This document shows, one piece after another, positions 11,790-24,229 of a stretch of DNA of 64,000 nucleotides. Every line of letters starts with the position of its first letter. The stretch's first letter is position 1. The DNA is from Scenedesmus sp. ARA3. Taxonomy: Eukaryota; Chlorophyta; Chlorophyceae; Sphaeropleales; Scenedesmaceae. The position numbers and the translations under genes are program-made. The stretch is taken from contig RWJK01001548.1 in assembly GCA_004335835.1 (NCBI GenBank), positions 50,744 to 114,743 on the forward strand, read 5' to 3'. Below the pieces are notes generated by a model. The model did not search any database. It saw only the letters and a program-made list of their open reading frames with translations, and had not been told where the DNA came from.

Positions 11790-14389
11790 CAGCAGCAGTT
11801 GCTGCAGCAGCAGCATGTCCAGCTGCCAGCTGTGCCAATCGTACAGTCAGCAGCTGCACTCCCTCAAGCCCATTGGAGTGCCATAACAACCAGCAGCAAC
11901 GCTGCAGCAATGCAGCAGCAGCAGCACCCTGTAGCAGCAGTAGCAGCAGCAACTGCAGCAGGGCCAGACTTGCCATCGGTGCTGCTCTCTCAGCTGCCGC
12001 CGCCGGCACCGCTGCAGGCGCAGCTACCACAGCAGCAGCAGCAGCAGCAGCAGCAGCAAACGTCGCCGCCGGCCCTGCCGCCACTGCCAGCCCAGCAGCA
12101 ACCCCCGCAACCGCAGGCCCAGCAGCAGCAGCAGCACCAGCAGCAGCAGCAGCAGGGTGGGCTGCCGAGTTTGCAGGGCTTCATGCACCCTCTGCTGCAG
12201 CACTACAATGCCCCAGGGTCTCGCTATGGGCTGGCAGGTGGCGGGGCAGCAGGCGGCGCGGGTGACGACCACATGCACTCCGACTCAGGTGGGCAGTCAA
12301 AACAAAGACGCAAGTGTGAATGGCGTCTATGGCTGGTTGTGAGCGTGGCTGGCACGGGGAGGGGCAGCAGGCGGTGGCATGCTGGCAGCTTGGGGTTATG
12401 TTGCAGTCCTGCAGCCTGTTGCTGAAACTTTTACCACTGTGCTTCCCTGCTGCTGCTGCCATCACAATCCGGGTTAGCGGCAGCTATGGCATGATTGGTG
12501 GTGTGGCCTTCACGCGTAAGAGAAGAACCTGACGCTACTAACACTCCACTGCATTGCCATTGCTGTTCTTTGTGCTTTGTTACAGAGCTGGGTGACGGCA
12601 CGGGCTACGGCATGATCGGAGGAGTGGCCTTCACTCGCACCAAGAGCAGAACATAACAAACTGACAAATGTTCCTTGTTGATACCGCTGTCCTGTGCTGC
12701 AACAGAGTTGGGAGATGGCACGGGCTATGGCATGATTGGAGGTGTCGTGTTCACACGCATCAAGAGCAGAGCAAAAGAAACTGACAAATGTTCATTTTTG
12801 TCCTGCTGCTGTACTGCTGTACTGCTGTCCTGTGCTGCAACAGGGTTGGGTGACGGCGCGGGCTATGGCATGATTGGAGGCGTGGCCTTCACGCGCACTA
12901 AGCAGAAGGACCTGACACTCTGTGCTGTCATTACTGCTGTTATTCTTTCTCTCTTACAGAGCTGGGTGACGGCACGGGCTATGGCATGATCGGGGGTGTG
13001 GCCTTCACACGCACAAAAGAGAAGAACCGCCTCGCGCAGCAGCGCTTCAGGGCCAAGCAGAAGAACATGGTGGCCACCCTAAAAAGCCGGCTGGCTGAGC
13101 TTGAGGACCTGGTGAGGTTTTAGGGGCTCAGGGCTGCCTCGTCTCAGGGTTTTGGTGCTCTTAGGGTCTCAGGGGCTGGTGTTTAAGTTTGCCTGGCGCA
13201 GCAGCGCTTCAGGGCCAAGCAGGAAAACATGGTGGCCACTGTGAAGAGCCGGCTAGCTGAGCTGGAGGATTTGGTGAGTAATCACGGTTAATAATAAAAA
13301 GGTTGGACTTTTGCCATGTGCTTTTGAGTCCAACTTTTGTGCGGCAGGGCCAAGCAGAAGAACACGGGGGCAACACCCAAGAGCCAGCTCGCGAAGCTTG
13401 AGGACCTGGTGGGGATTCATGTGTTATGTGTGTTTGAGCTGCCATGTTTCAGGGTTCTGTCACTCAGCAGCGTGTCAGGGCCAAGCAGAAGGACATGGTG
13501 GCCACACTCAAGAGCCGCCTAGCTGAGCTTGAGGACCTGGTGAGTGGTCAGGTTTGATTATCAGATTTTGGGTGTATGCCATGTGTCATTTTAGTCTAAC
13601 GTTTGTGCGGCAGGGCCAAGCACTAGACTACAAAGTACTAGAACATGGTGGACACCCTGAAAAGCCGCCTTGCTGAGCTTGAGGATCTGGTGGGTGGCAA
13701 GGTTCAGGTTTGATGTTGAGATGTGCATGATGTTCAACGGGTCTTTTTTTGTTTGAGGTCGTGCTGTGTAGAGGCTCATGGGAGTTATGGAAAGGGTTCA
13801 AAAGGTTGAAAACGGTAGAGGCAGTGCCAGTGACTCACAGCTGTTGATGTCAGGTGTTTGCTGGCTGCTGTGGGTTGCGGCTAGACACATCTGGTGTTTG
13901 TGCTGTAGGTTTTTCTAAACACGGCTGCGCTACTCTGTGTCTGCTGTTGCTTCTGCTGCTGCACGTCATAGCCACGAAGTGGTGGCAGGCGACACTCACA
14001 ATGTTTTGAACTTCTCTTCTGCTGCGGCTGCTGCTGCTGCTGCAGGCTGCACGCCAGAGCCATGAAGTGGAGGCAGCGCACACAGAAAATGCACTGCTGC
14101 GGCGCGTGGTAGCAGACCAGCAAAACATGCTGCGCTCTTCGCTGTCACGAGGAATGTCAGCGGCAGCAGCAGCAGCAGCAGCAGCAGGCGATGGCGCAGC
14201 AGCAGTAGGGAAGGTAGCAGGCGGTGCGCGGGAGCGGCAGCAGCAGCAGCTTCTGGAGCTTCAGGCGACGATAGCTGATCTCGAATGTAAGGCTGCAATG
14301 GTCGGCAACAGGAGCAGTAACGGTGTGAATGGTGTGCGGGGTGTGGCAGCAGGGCTGCACAGCAGCAGCAACAGCAGCAGGGCCTTGGG

Positions 14390-14421
<32 letters not shown>

Positions 14422-15085
14422 GTGGCGTGGATCAAACAGCAGCAGCAGGGCATGGTGCACTGCATATTGCTGGTGCGGCACCTGCCCAACAGCAGCAGCA
14501 GCAGCAGCACTACCAGCAGCTGCAGCAGCAGCAGCATCATGTTGCTGATACCAGTAGTGCGGAGGGCCATGGAGGGCTGGCAGCAGCAGCTGCGGCAGCA
14601 GCAGCAGCACTGGCAGCAGCAGCGGCAAATGGCACAGTAACAAGCAGCGGGCAAGTCAGCCTCGGAGTTCCGCTGCTGCCTCTGCCCAGCCCACTACTAG
14701 GAGCTTCACACCCTGCATCAGCAGGAAGTTCACACCCTGCCCTGCTAGGAACTTCACACCCTGCCCTACTGGAGAGTCTGCACACTGCTTTGCTGGGAGC
14801 TTCACACCCTGCAGCAGCAGGAAGTTCACACGCTGCCCCGGTGGGAGCTGCAGTGCCAGCCGGCGCCGGCACTGCAGTGCAGCAGCAGCAGCACCAGCAG
14901 CAGCATGGGGTGTCAGTCACGCGGGAAGACAGCCTGCATCCAGCAGCAGCAGCAGCAGCCTTGCTAGGGGGTGACGACGTGCACAGTGCTGCAGCAGCGG
15001 CAGAAGCAGAACAAGCACCAGAACCAGCATTAGCTGCTGCAGTTGCTGGCCTGCCGGCATTGGCTGAACTGCTGGCTGCTCAGCA

Positions 15086-15119
<34 letters not shown>

Positions 15120-15796
15120 TCAGCAGCGGTGGCGGCAGCAGCAGCTGCACCACCGGGAGCTACAGTCGGGTTGCCGCTGGCAGGGAATACGCCACTGGCG
15201 ACCAGTCTACCACAGCAGCAGCAGCAGCAGCAGAATGGTGTTCATGGTGGTGACAGTGAGTTAGAGGAGGATGCACACGTGAAGAAGCGGCAGCGAGTCT
15301 CCCAACCTTATCTTCTGCAGCGGCAGCAGCAGCAGCAGCAGCAGCAGCATTTGGCTGCATTGCTAGTTGCTCAACAGCAACCTCAGCAGCCGCAGCAGCA
15401 GCAGCAGCAGCACCACCACTCGGCTGCCTTACTGAGTTTACAGCACCCTGCTGGGCAGCAGCAACAGGAACAGCAGCAGCATCTGGCTGCCCTACTTGCC
15501 ACACAGCAGCAAGCTCAACAGCAGCAGCAACAACATGAGTTGGTGCTGCTGCCAGCTGCTGCTGCACTGCTGGGGCAGCAACATGATGACCAGCAGCAGC
15601 AGCTGGCTGCCTTACTTGCAACTCAACAGCAAGCTCAGCGGCAGCAGCAGCAGCAACATGAGTTGGTGCTGCCGCCAGCTGCTGCTGCACTGCTGTGGCA
15701 GCCAGGTGTGTTTTCGGCCTTTATGCAGCTGCTGCAGCAGGCAGCGGTGCAGTCCGGCATCGACCCTGCACTGCCAACCGGCGTCAGCACTGCGGT

Positions 15797-15852
<56 letters not shown>

Positions 15853-16373
15853 CAGCGGTACAGTCTGGCATCGACCCTGCTGGTGCAGGGGCAGCACTGC
15901 AGGCAGATGCTGAACCTGCTGCTGCTACTGCTGCTGCTGCTGCAGCGGCAGCAATGGCGGCAGCCGCATCCCCACTAGCTGCTGCTGTCGGGGAAGATGC
16001 TGATCCGGCACTTGCTGCTGCTACTGCTGCTGCTGCTGGTGTTACTGCTGATTTTGGTGTGTCAGGTGCGGCCACAAGCGAACACGTAGCAGCGGCGACT
16101 GCAGCAGCAACGCAGGCAGAAGCTGCTGCTGCTGCTGCTGCTGCTTCCGCCGAGCCTGAGGCGGTTGGGTCAGTCCAGCTTGAGGCCCCAGAGCAGCAAC
16201 AGGAGCAGCAGCAGCAGCAGCAGCATTGTCCGGAAACAGCACCAGCACAGCTGCACGATAAGCTGCAACAGCTGCAAGATGAGCCAGCAGCAGCTGCTGC
16301 AGCAGTGGCAGCGGATGCAGCAGTGGCAGCGCAACCCGCAGATGCTGCTGGCAATGCAGCAGCAGCACACTAG
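11538..16373 (+). CDS. bZIP transcription factor with long Gln/Ala-rich tail, 3 exons
   Basis: Exons 11538-12288, 12960-13111 and 14046-16373 close in phase to 1,076 aa with TAG. Residues 1-250 are Gln-rich. The basic region follows: KEKNRLAQQRFRAKQKN shows the bZIP N-x7-R signature at Asn273 and Arg281. Leucines of LKSRLAELEDL continue into AARQSHEVEAAHTENALL across the last intron, giving a coiled coil split between exons. About 700 residues of polyQ, polyA and short repeats follow, including four to five LLGxSHPA units (14698-14850) and two copies of a block with HLAALLATQQQAQ and [13 protein letters not shown]. Expected to bind DNA as a dimer in the nucleus; target and partner are unknown. 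The exact start is uncertain because the first 25 codons before polyQ could be UTR or intron. Confidence 0.82.
12473..12915 (+). repeat. Four copies of the 5' end of the bZIP basic-region exon
   Basis: Segments at about 12473-12530, 12586-12655, 12706-12790 and 12845-12915 encode variants of ELGDGTGYGMIGGVAFTRTK, upstream of the real exon at 12960. Three have an AG acceptor directly before them. All stop before the EKNRLAQQ basic motif and run into stop codons or other sequence. Splicing to any of them without the real exon would truncate the protein before DNA binding. Confidence 0.9.
13191..14000 (+). repeat. Four copies of the bZIP exon 3' end plus a copy of the next exon's start
   Basis: Copies at 13191-13273, 13345-13410, 13452-13541 and 13612-13690 encode (RF)RAKQKxMVATLKSRLAELEDL and usually end in a GTGAGT or GTGGGT-type donor. 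They follow the real exon end at 13111. The last copy is decayed, with in-frame stops within the basic region. A degenerate copy of the start of the final exon (related to QSHEVEAAH) is at about 13957-14000, just before the real acceptor at 14046. Confidence 0.88.
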
Positions 16374-18635
16374 GCGGTGCTGCTGCCCCTGCTGCTGCTG
16401 TTGCTGTAGCTCTGGCTGACGCCACATCACTTCTGTTACATCTTGTTGTCGCTGGGTTGGCTTGCTTGGGTTGGCGTATGCTATGTGCAGTACGGTGAAG
16501 ACATGTTGTTGCGGTGGTGGGTGGAGGATGAACTTTGCAGAGCATGTACTGTCTGTTGTACAGCATGTAGAGCAATGCCCGCCTGCTGGCACAGCGATGG
16601 GGTTGCGGTAAAGGGCATAGACATGCGGTCTGCTGCGTTGAACGGAGGTTGTGAAGCCACGCATTGATGTATGTGTGCATGCTGGCACATCACTGCCATT
16701 GTGGTGAAGAGGGGATGTGACATGGGGTGCTTTTGTACATCTGCCTGTGCTTGGAGGGTTTGGTTGATGAGGGTATCAGCTGCTGTTGATTGTGGGGTTT
16801 AGATAAAAGCAGCGTGGTTGTACACAACTGTTTGCAAAGCTCCTGAGCATACGTACTAAGGTGTACGCAAATGCACGCGCAAACGTGGTTGTCATGCACT
16901 GCACTGCTCTGTGAAGCCGCTGCACACTGCACTGTGAATGAAGCACACCACATCTGTACAGGTGCCGCATGCAAGCGTGCAACTCAACACTGCAATTCAT
17001 TGTGTAGTGTGCAGAGCCTAGCTAGGCTTGTTCCTCGCTCAAGGTGTTTGCACTTTGTGAGCGTGATTGTTTGGCTGTGCCGGTGTTTGCTGCACAGTTG
17101 CTGTAGAGATGCTGCTGTGCAGGTGTCTTTGCATGTGGAGGCAGCCGGCATGCCATGCCCACATGACAGGCTCATTGGGCAGAGAGAAAAGCAACCCCGA
17201 CCGGTCCCATTGGGCAGCTTTTGTGGGCTGTCACTTTGAGGTCATCCCAGTATCCAGCACGCTGGCTGACTGGCCCAGCAGTGATCCACGTCGGACGTGT
17301 TGTGTGTCAGCATCATTTTGTTACTATTCATCAGCTCAAGCCATAGCAACGTGTCCCAACGGCGGTGTTCGCTCTTTGCTAGTAGGAGGAGGCAGCACTG
17401 CTCCGTTGTGCGTGTTACTACGTATACAGCTGTTGCGGCGCAGTGTCAGCAGCTGCGGTGTGCTGGGTAAGCATCTATGGCAGTATCCTACTTGCACCGG
17501 TGCATCTGCCAAATGCAATGTATGCTGCAGCCACACGCAGCACGGCTGTTTAAACAAATTTTGTGCCCATGTGGCTGCAGTTGGCCCCAGCCCCTGAGGA
17601 CAGCATCTCCTTCAAAGACAGGTGCAGCCCTCTAGTTCATCCATTGCCTACTCGTACTTGCGCTGAGAGTGGCCGTTACTTCCTCCAGGCAGAGATGTCA
17701 ACTCCGAATGATGTTGTACCGGTCGCTGCGCAGCATGCTGGCTCACTAAAAGGCCTTTAAAAGGCCTTTATGTAAGGAGTGCAGCCACTGCAACAGTACG
17801 TGACAGCTGGTGTCGCCATGTTGATGCTGCCTGTTCACTGCGGTCAAATATGCCGAAGCCCTGGTGACTGACTTCGGTGTTGCGTTATGTGCTCGGTGGG
17901 GAATAGCGTGAAGCACGGAGACGAAACACCTTGCACGAACACTCAGCGTGGAGGCAGCAAGAAACAGTGTTTCCGCATCAGAACACAGAGATTCATCTGT
18001 TTGATGAAGATTTGATTCTGTGAACACGTATTTTGAACGTGCTTGTTCTTTGCAGCGCTATCTGACAGTGTCCCATTCTGAGGCCTACAACCCGATCCAG
18101 CTGCCTGCATGCCACGTCACCAAAGGCGCGTTATGAATTTACGTAATTCACATTTGTCTATGCATGTTTGACCGTACGGCTTGGCGCATGGCTGCTGCTG
18201 ACTGCTCTGCTTGAGCCACCCCGGGGGCTTCTGCCCTTTGGAAGAACCCTCCAAATTTTGCTGCTCGGATGGACGTGGCGCATCGATTTCGGCTGTGTAA
18301 ATGCAGCGCAGGCTGCTCAGCATGCCCTGTGTGTGCAGCCTGCTGCTGTTGGGGGTTGCCTCAGCAGCATGGCATTCCAATCCGCCCCAAACTGTACAGA
18401 CACAGCTAAGCAAAAACGGGTAACATTAGCATATAGTAGAGTTGGTAATTTGGCGACTTCTTTGCGAATACAAGGCGGACAGCCGCGCTTTCAACGGCTT
18501 TGGACTCGCAGTGTTCAGGTCGATCCAATGGTGTCGTTTGCAGCGATCGAGGCTCAATAGCCAGTATATCATAGAAATAGTAGGTTTCATTACCAGGATG
18601 TGAACGGGTAACATTACCCGATCCTTAGCTGTACA
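16374..18635. other. Intergenic region, no gene seen
   Basis: Contains the bZIP 3' region and presumably the promoter of the next gene. Short ORFs here have no recognisable family or splice support. One palindrome, AAAAGGCCTTTAAAAGGCCTTT at about 17748-17770, stands out. TGTAA, the usual green-algal polyadenylation signal, occurs at 17772, rather far for the bZIP stop. Confidence 0.5.
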
Positions 18636-19582
18636 ATGTTTCGGGTATTGGAATGCCATATGGCATGCATGAGGCGCGCGCCTACGGCTAGCCGGCTGGT
18701 GTTTGCTGCTGCAGGCGCTGTGCTGGTGACGTTGTGGGTCCTGGCAGCTAGAGTTACATCATTGGCAGCTGATGAAGGACCTGAGCTGCAAGGTGGGCAC
18801 GGGCTGCTTGCTGCAGCTGCCCACCGGGCACAGGTACCGTCAGGGCCTGATCATCATCACATGATGCATTGAAGGCATCATGGCATCATGCAATGATGGT
18901 CCCTGTGTGACAGGAGGGTCACGGCTGACCAAAACTGTCGCAGTACTGCACTGGTGTTCAGCCAGAAGTCCAGAAAACATGAAGCATGGAATGCCAACTA
19001 CATAGAAGTCTTGCACATGCACTGGGGCACGCGAGATGGATGCAGCAGCTGCGGAGGCATGCAAATCATCTGATAGTACCAGAGGTTCATTTTTCAACTG
19101 AAGTTGCAAGCTTGCACGCTAGCTGCTGCTGGGCAGCCACACTCAGGTTGCCGCTTCACACACGCTGCTGGCCTGCAGGACTGCGCCACAGGCACTTGCA
19201 GCAAGCCTCAGGGTGAGTCTAAAAATCCGTTTTTGCTGCAGTTGCCAGCCTGCATGCCAGCTGACTTGAGCCCTGCCACACGTCAGTGGCGTGCAGCTTT
19301 CAGTGCTCGGCAGTAGCAGGCATGGCAGCCAGCAGCAACGCGCATACCACCAGCCCGTCTCTTTGCGCAGCTCTGCTGTTCCACAAGGCAGATGCAGTGA
19401 GACACAATGTGCTGCAGCATAAGACATAGCAACGCGCCATCAAGACTGATGATCAGCAGAGCTGCAGCTGACTGTGCGCTGGTGCCGCTTGGAGTCGGGT
19501 TACACAGTGTGCTGGGCATATCATGTGATCATCGCTTTCTTCAACTGCATTACACACTTGCTGCTGGTGGTGCTGGTGCTGC

Positions 19583-19639
<57 letters not shown>

Positions 19640-19689
19640 NNNNNNNNNNNNNNNNNNNNNNNNNNNNNNNNNNNNNNNNNNNNNNNNNN
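19640..19689. other. Assembly gap of 50 N inside a CTG tract
   Basis: Fifty N are flanked by (CTG)n on both sides, in the intron before the papain-gene exon near 19907. True repeat length is unknown. Confidence 0.97.
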
Positions 19690-19749
<60 letters not shown>

Positions 19750-19802
19750 ATGCCGCTGCCGCTGCTGCTGCTGCTGCTACTGCTGCTGCTGCTGCTTATG
19801 CC

Positions 19803-19863
<61 letters not shown>

Positions 19864-20134
19864 GCTGCGCGCTGCAGCCGTACGACTGGCCTGGTGTACA
19901 ACGCAGAGAGAGGGCTGCGCTCACCGCCCAATGTCACGCGCCCTAGCTACAGGACCAGCAGAGGCAGTGCAGACAAACTGCGCAACCTGGGTGCATCGAC
20001 GGAGGCTCAAGCTGCACAAAAAGTGTGCTCGCAGGACACGTTGGACAGCGACGACTGCTCGAACCTGCTGCTGCTAGGATTGACGCCGCCAACCTTCAAC
20101 TCCAGCAACACAGCAGACACTCCAGGGCGCCGTG

Positions 20135-20252
20135 CCTTCATCAGCCCTGCACAGGTGTGCCACACTGCACTCCCTTCATCAGCCCGGCACAGGTGTGCCA
20201 CACTGCACTCCCTTCATCAGCCCGGCACAGGTGTGCCACACTGCACTCGCTT
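20135..20252 (+). repeat. 38-bp tandem repeat at a papain-gene exon end
   Basis: Three units 38 bp apart (from about 20135, 20173 and 20211) each contain the end of the exon (FISPAQ) followed by GTGTGC, a donor-like site. The first is the presumed real donor at 20154. In-phase joining there to 20575 gives FISPAQDQKTCSAC, which matches the usual sequence before the papain catalytic Cys. Confidence 0.8.
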
Positions 20253-23200
20253 TGCAGGCAATGAATGTAGCAGCTTTGAGCATTGGCCGGTTGGCTATCC
20301 ATTCCCACAACACTGCACATGCCAGCACCAGCCGCTGCAGCAGGCTGCCTAATAGCCGGGCTACCATCTGCACAGACGATCGCACATATATGAAACTCTC
20401 ACTGCTACTGGATGCTGCAATATCAATGCCTGCTGTGATACCTTGGACCAAGCGGTCCATGCACATCGAATCAGGTACCTATCATTGCAATGACTGCTGG
20501 GGGTGCTGCATCGAATGCTACGTGCCTCTACATGTATTTGTTTTAAGTTGGCGGTTCTGTTGATGCCTTTGCAGGACCAAAAGACATGCTCTGCATGTGT
20601 GGGCTTTGCATTCACTGCAGCTGCTGAGGCAGCTATTAATGTGTACCTGCAGCAGAGCTGGAACAAATTGAACTTGTCAGAGCAGGACGTCAGTTTCTGC
20701 AGGTAAGCAAGTCAACTCACACTAGCAAGGTGTCCATTGCAACATGTTTATGCTGCCGCCTCTAAGCCATGGGCACAGAGCAGCGCTGTTCATTGCTGCC
20801 AAGCCTGCTGGCAAGTCAACCACCAGATCAATCACCTAAATCCCTGCAGCGGTTAGGCTATGGCCAACTGCAGTCTTATCTTTTACGACCACAGCGGCTG
20901 CCAGTTTTTAGAAGCATGGCCAAATCCTGTACTGCAGCCTCGAGATATTGTGGTATAGCCGTTGTGCCAGGTCTCCATGACGCTGATCAGCACGCATTAC
21001 AGCTGCCAGCTCCTGCGCTACTGCTGCTCAGCTACAGTGCCGAGCGTGCACATGCTGTTGTTGCGGCAACAACGCAACAACTGCTTATGTCGTCCTGCAG
21101 GCTGTTGCCCCGGGTGGACTGCACAACCGGCATGTCGTAATAAAAGCTGCTGGAAAACGTGGTCAGTGGCAAAGTGCAGAAGTGGGCGCCCCGTGAGTGC
21201 TCTGAGTACGAGGGAGGCCCCGGCCGGTCATGTGCTTGGGCTGATGGTTGTGCCTCCCAACTGCCTGAAGGTAAGTGCAAAGCAGCTTTGCTAAGCAAGT
21301 GTATAAAGTCACTGCTGGCACCAAAAGGTGGCAGGCAGTGCTACGGCAGAGGTGGTAGCGGTGTTGTCTCGTGAGCTCAACTTGTGATGAAGCACACAAC
21401 AAGTGTGCGCACGTCTTCAGTCAATGCTAGAACTGCTGTGATAACGCAAGGTACTGCAAGCATTATACTGACCATGGATTGCACCGATTTCCAAACGAGT
21501 GAGCCATTCTCAATTGCCAGGGGCAACGTTGTTCACCAGGTTTTCATGGCCCGTCATGACATACGATAGGCATCAGCTTGCCAGCCACACACTGTGTACG
21601 TATCAGATAACATATACGTCAGGCTTAGCAAAGGTTGCTGCATCTCTGTTGCGCATGCAGGTGGCGCTTTCTACATGGCGTATGCGGGCAGTGCACTCAA
21701 GACCCTCGGCATGGTCAAGAGCCAGATCATGTTGAGCGGCGGAGTCATAACCTCCATAGCCATGTCCCCGGCCGTGTTTCAGCGCTTTGTGGATTACAGA
21801 AGTACAACTGCTGTGTTCAACGCAGCAGAGGATTTGGCACCAAGCAGGAGCACCGGTGCTCCAGATACTGCTACGTACATGCATATGCATGCCCTGTTCT
21901 GCTATGGTTGGCGGGACGTACGTACATGCATGCCCTGTTCTGCTATGGTTGGCGGGACGCGCCCAACAGGGACGGCCATTGGCTATGCAAGAACAGGTGA
22001 AGCGCGCAACCACAACAGCAGCCGCAATGCACCGGTTGTTTGTGCTAAGACAGCAACACTGATGATCCACAAAATGAATGAATTTACTAGCCTTTGACAT
22101 GCACAAGTAGCACCCAGCTGCAGATCTTTTCACATCAGAGACATAACACCAACTTGAACGGTACAATCTGAAGTTCAAGGACTACATGTGTCTAGAACAT
22201 CAAGCGCGCCTTTGTCATGCGGCAATAGTTGAATTCCGTGTTGTACTGCTTGCGCAGCTGGTCACCACGCTGCGGCAACAATGGCACCGTAAGGATCGCA
22301 TACGGCGCAGCATACATTATGCAGCCTGATTACACGTTTGCACTGCAGTTCCACCAGGACAGCACGGCAGTCAGAGCAGCAGCAATCAGGGCACGGCTGA
22401 AGCCAGACTTGCGAAACGACACCACCAAGCCTGGATGCATTCTGCTGGCACCCAAGCAGCCGTTTCGGCGGGTCAAATTGGTCGATGATTTGGCTGCGCT
22501 TGCAGACGCCTCATCGGAGCGCATCCGCACTGCACGCATTCATGCAGAAGTGGTCACTTCTATCTTGGGTTTTGTGCGTGACCTGGCAGCCGCTAGTAGG
22601 GGCCCCTTCAGGCTATGTGGCAGCACGGTGAGGCTGCCGGCGGACCTGCTACTACCAACTGGGCTGTCTCCAAGCCCACAGCCATCACCATCACCCACCC
22701 CTGACCCGTCGCCTACGCCAGGTAAATACTAGGTCAATCTCAACACTCAGACTATACACTAGCAACATGTGAACGTGGCAATCCCATGCAGCTGGTCACC
22801 ATTGCAAGAATGATCCATGTCATGCGGCTTTGTTTCAGCAGGCACATACTAGATATACAAATGCTAGTAAAAGCAACATTCTTTGTTGCAGGAAAATTCC
22901 AGTGTACACCAACACGATCATGCATGTGTTAGTGACATCTTGCCGTCTGCTCAATGTGAGGTTATGCCGTTGGATTGCAGCACTGCTGCAACTTATGATA
23001 GTAAGATGGCTGCACGTCGTGTTGTTGCCAACACATTGCATCCCGCTGCAGCAAAGGAAGATGACCTCAACATCAAAGCACCGTGACAAGCAGGTTGTGC
23101 TGCACGCTGCTGCTTGCAGGCCCTGCTTTTTTGTGGTTCCCAAGATGCCACAGGCCATGCCTGCACCATTTGTGTGAAGGATATGACAATGAGCTCCGGC

Positions 23201-24229
23201 ACCATCTGTCTGGTGATGTACAATGGCAGCGTTGCATGCGGGGGAAAGAACTTTCAAGGCCACTTAGGCACAGGGATGCCTGACTCTTCCATCAAGCCAC
23301 ATACGCCAGCTGCTACTCTTGCCGGTATCACTGTCAGTAGTATGGCGATAGCTGAGGGCGTCGCATGTGTGCTGACAGCCCCCTCCCAAGGCAACATGGT
23401 GTACTGCCTTGGGGTAGGTGCCAGGGGCCAGCTTGGAGATAGCAAGAGTAAAACCAACTCGGTTGTCCCCGTGCCGGTGTTGGGGTTGAGGCAGTCGCCA
23501 CCCATTGCTCAGCTTGTTGTGTCAAAAACGGCTGCATGTGTCTTGTATGCTGGACCTGGCAGTAAAAGCTCAGTACAATGCTGGGGCTCTCGGCTTAACG
23601 ATCCAAACCCAGTTTCTCAAGCAGTGGACGTCCCTGGCGTCAGCGGGGCTGCATCACTGGCCGCCGGTCTAAGCACAGCATGTGCTGTGTTGAACACCGG
23701 CACAGTTTCGTGCTGGAGGTATGCTTTGCCGATGGCTGCTGCTGAGGTGCCAAATTTGGGCAATGTTGTTAGGCTTGCAATCAGCGATGGGCAGATATTC
23801 CATTGCGCCATTGTTCGTAGTGTGGGAGAACTAGGCTCTCTATGGTGTTGGGGCCGAGATTATGCCGGTGCTGTCATCGACAGCTCAACGCCGCTGAGGG
23901 TGTCAGGACTACCAGGCAATGTTACTGATGTTGCACTAGGCGGGGCACATGCGTGTGCTTTGGTTGACAACAGAAGCGACGGTAGCGGCGGCGACGTCTT
24001 CTGTTGGGGCACCAATGACTACGGCCAGCTTGGTCAAGGCTATACCAATGAGACCCAGGGTTTTGCCGGCCCGAAATTCACAGTGCCAATGCGTGTCAAG
24101 GGGCTCAGCAGACCCAGGGCTCTATACCGTGGTGATCACCATACATGTGCAGTTACTACATCCCGGCAAGTATTGTGCTGGGGTGACAATACCTTTGGCC
24201 AGTTTGCAGTAACCCTGCTGATGAAGTGA

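Larger units (their letters stand above)
18636..24229 (+). pseudogene. Papain-family (C1A) cysteine peptidase fused to RCC1-like repeats; coding frame interrupted
   Basis: The N-terminus has a likely signal sequence (SRLVFAAAGAVLVTLWVLAA). Exons I infer: 18636-18833, 19179-19212, 19907-20154, 20575-20702, 21101-21270, 21661-21996, 22258-22721, then about 23114-24229; the first three starts are tentative. C1A signatures are DQKTCSACVGFAF with LSEQDVSFC (catalytic Cys region), HALFCYGW (catalytic His) and CKNSWSPRCGNNG (catalytic Asn, spanning an intron). A Pro/Ser linker (SPSPQPSPSPTPDPSPTPG) follows. The last 370 codons contain repeated CWG...GQLG / AC blocks typical of RCC1/BLIP-II beta-propellers (VFCWGTNDYGQLG, VLCWGDNTFGQF). 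Two lesions argue against a functional copy: TAA TAA in frame at 21138-21143, and a 41-bp tandem duplication at about 21892-21973 that shifts the frame. The RCC1 part is intact for 1.1 kb, so decay is recent or these are assembly errors. Confidence 0.7.

Noticed and set aside
14848..14879. Near-palindrome CTGCAGTGCC...GGCACTGCAG as an operator
   Set aside because: It lies inside coding sequence of the bZIP tail, is imperfect at its centre and is explained by Ala/Gly/Gln codons.
14067..16373. A separate gene for the long Q/A-rich ORF downstream of the bZIP exon
   Set aside because: The exon starts after a CAG acceptor, continues the zipper (AARQSHEVEAAH) and joins 13111 in phase; no independent start is evident.
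21138..21143. Reassigned TAA codons (as in some ulvophycean algae)
   Set aside because: TAA is used as the terminal codon of several intact genes in this window, at the expected C-termini.
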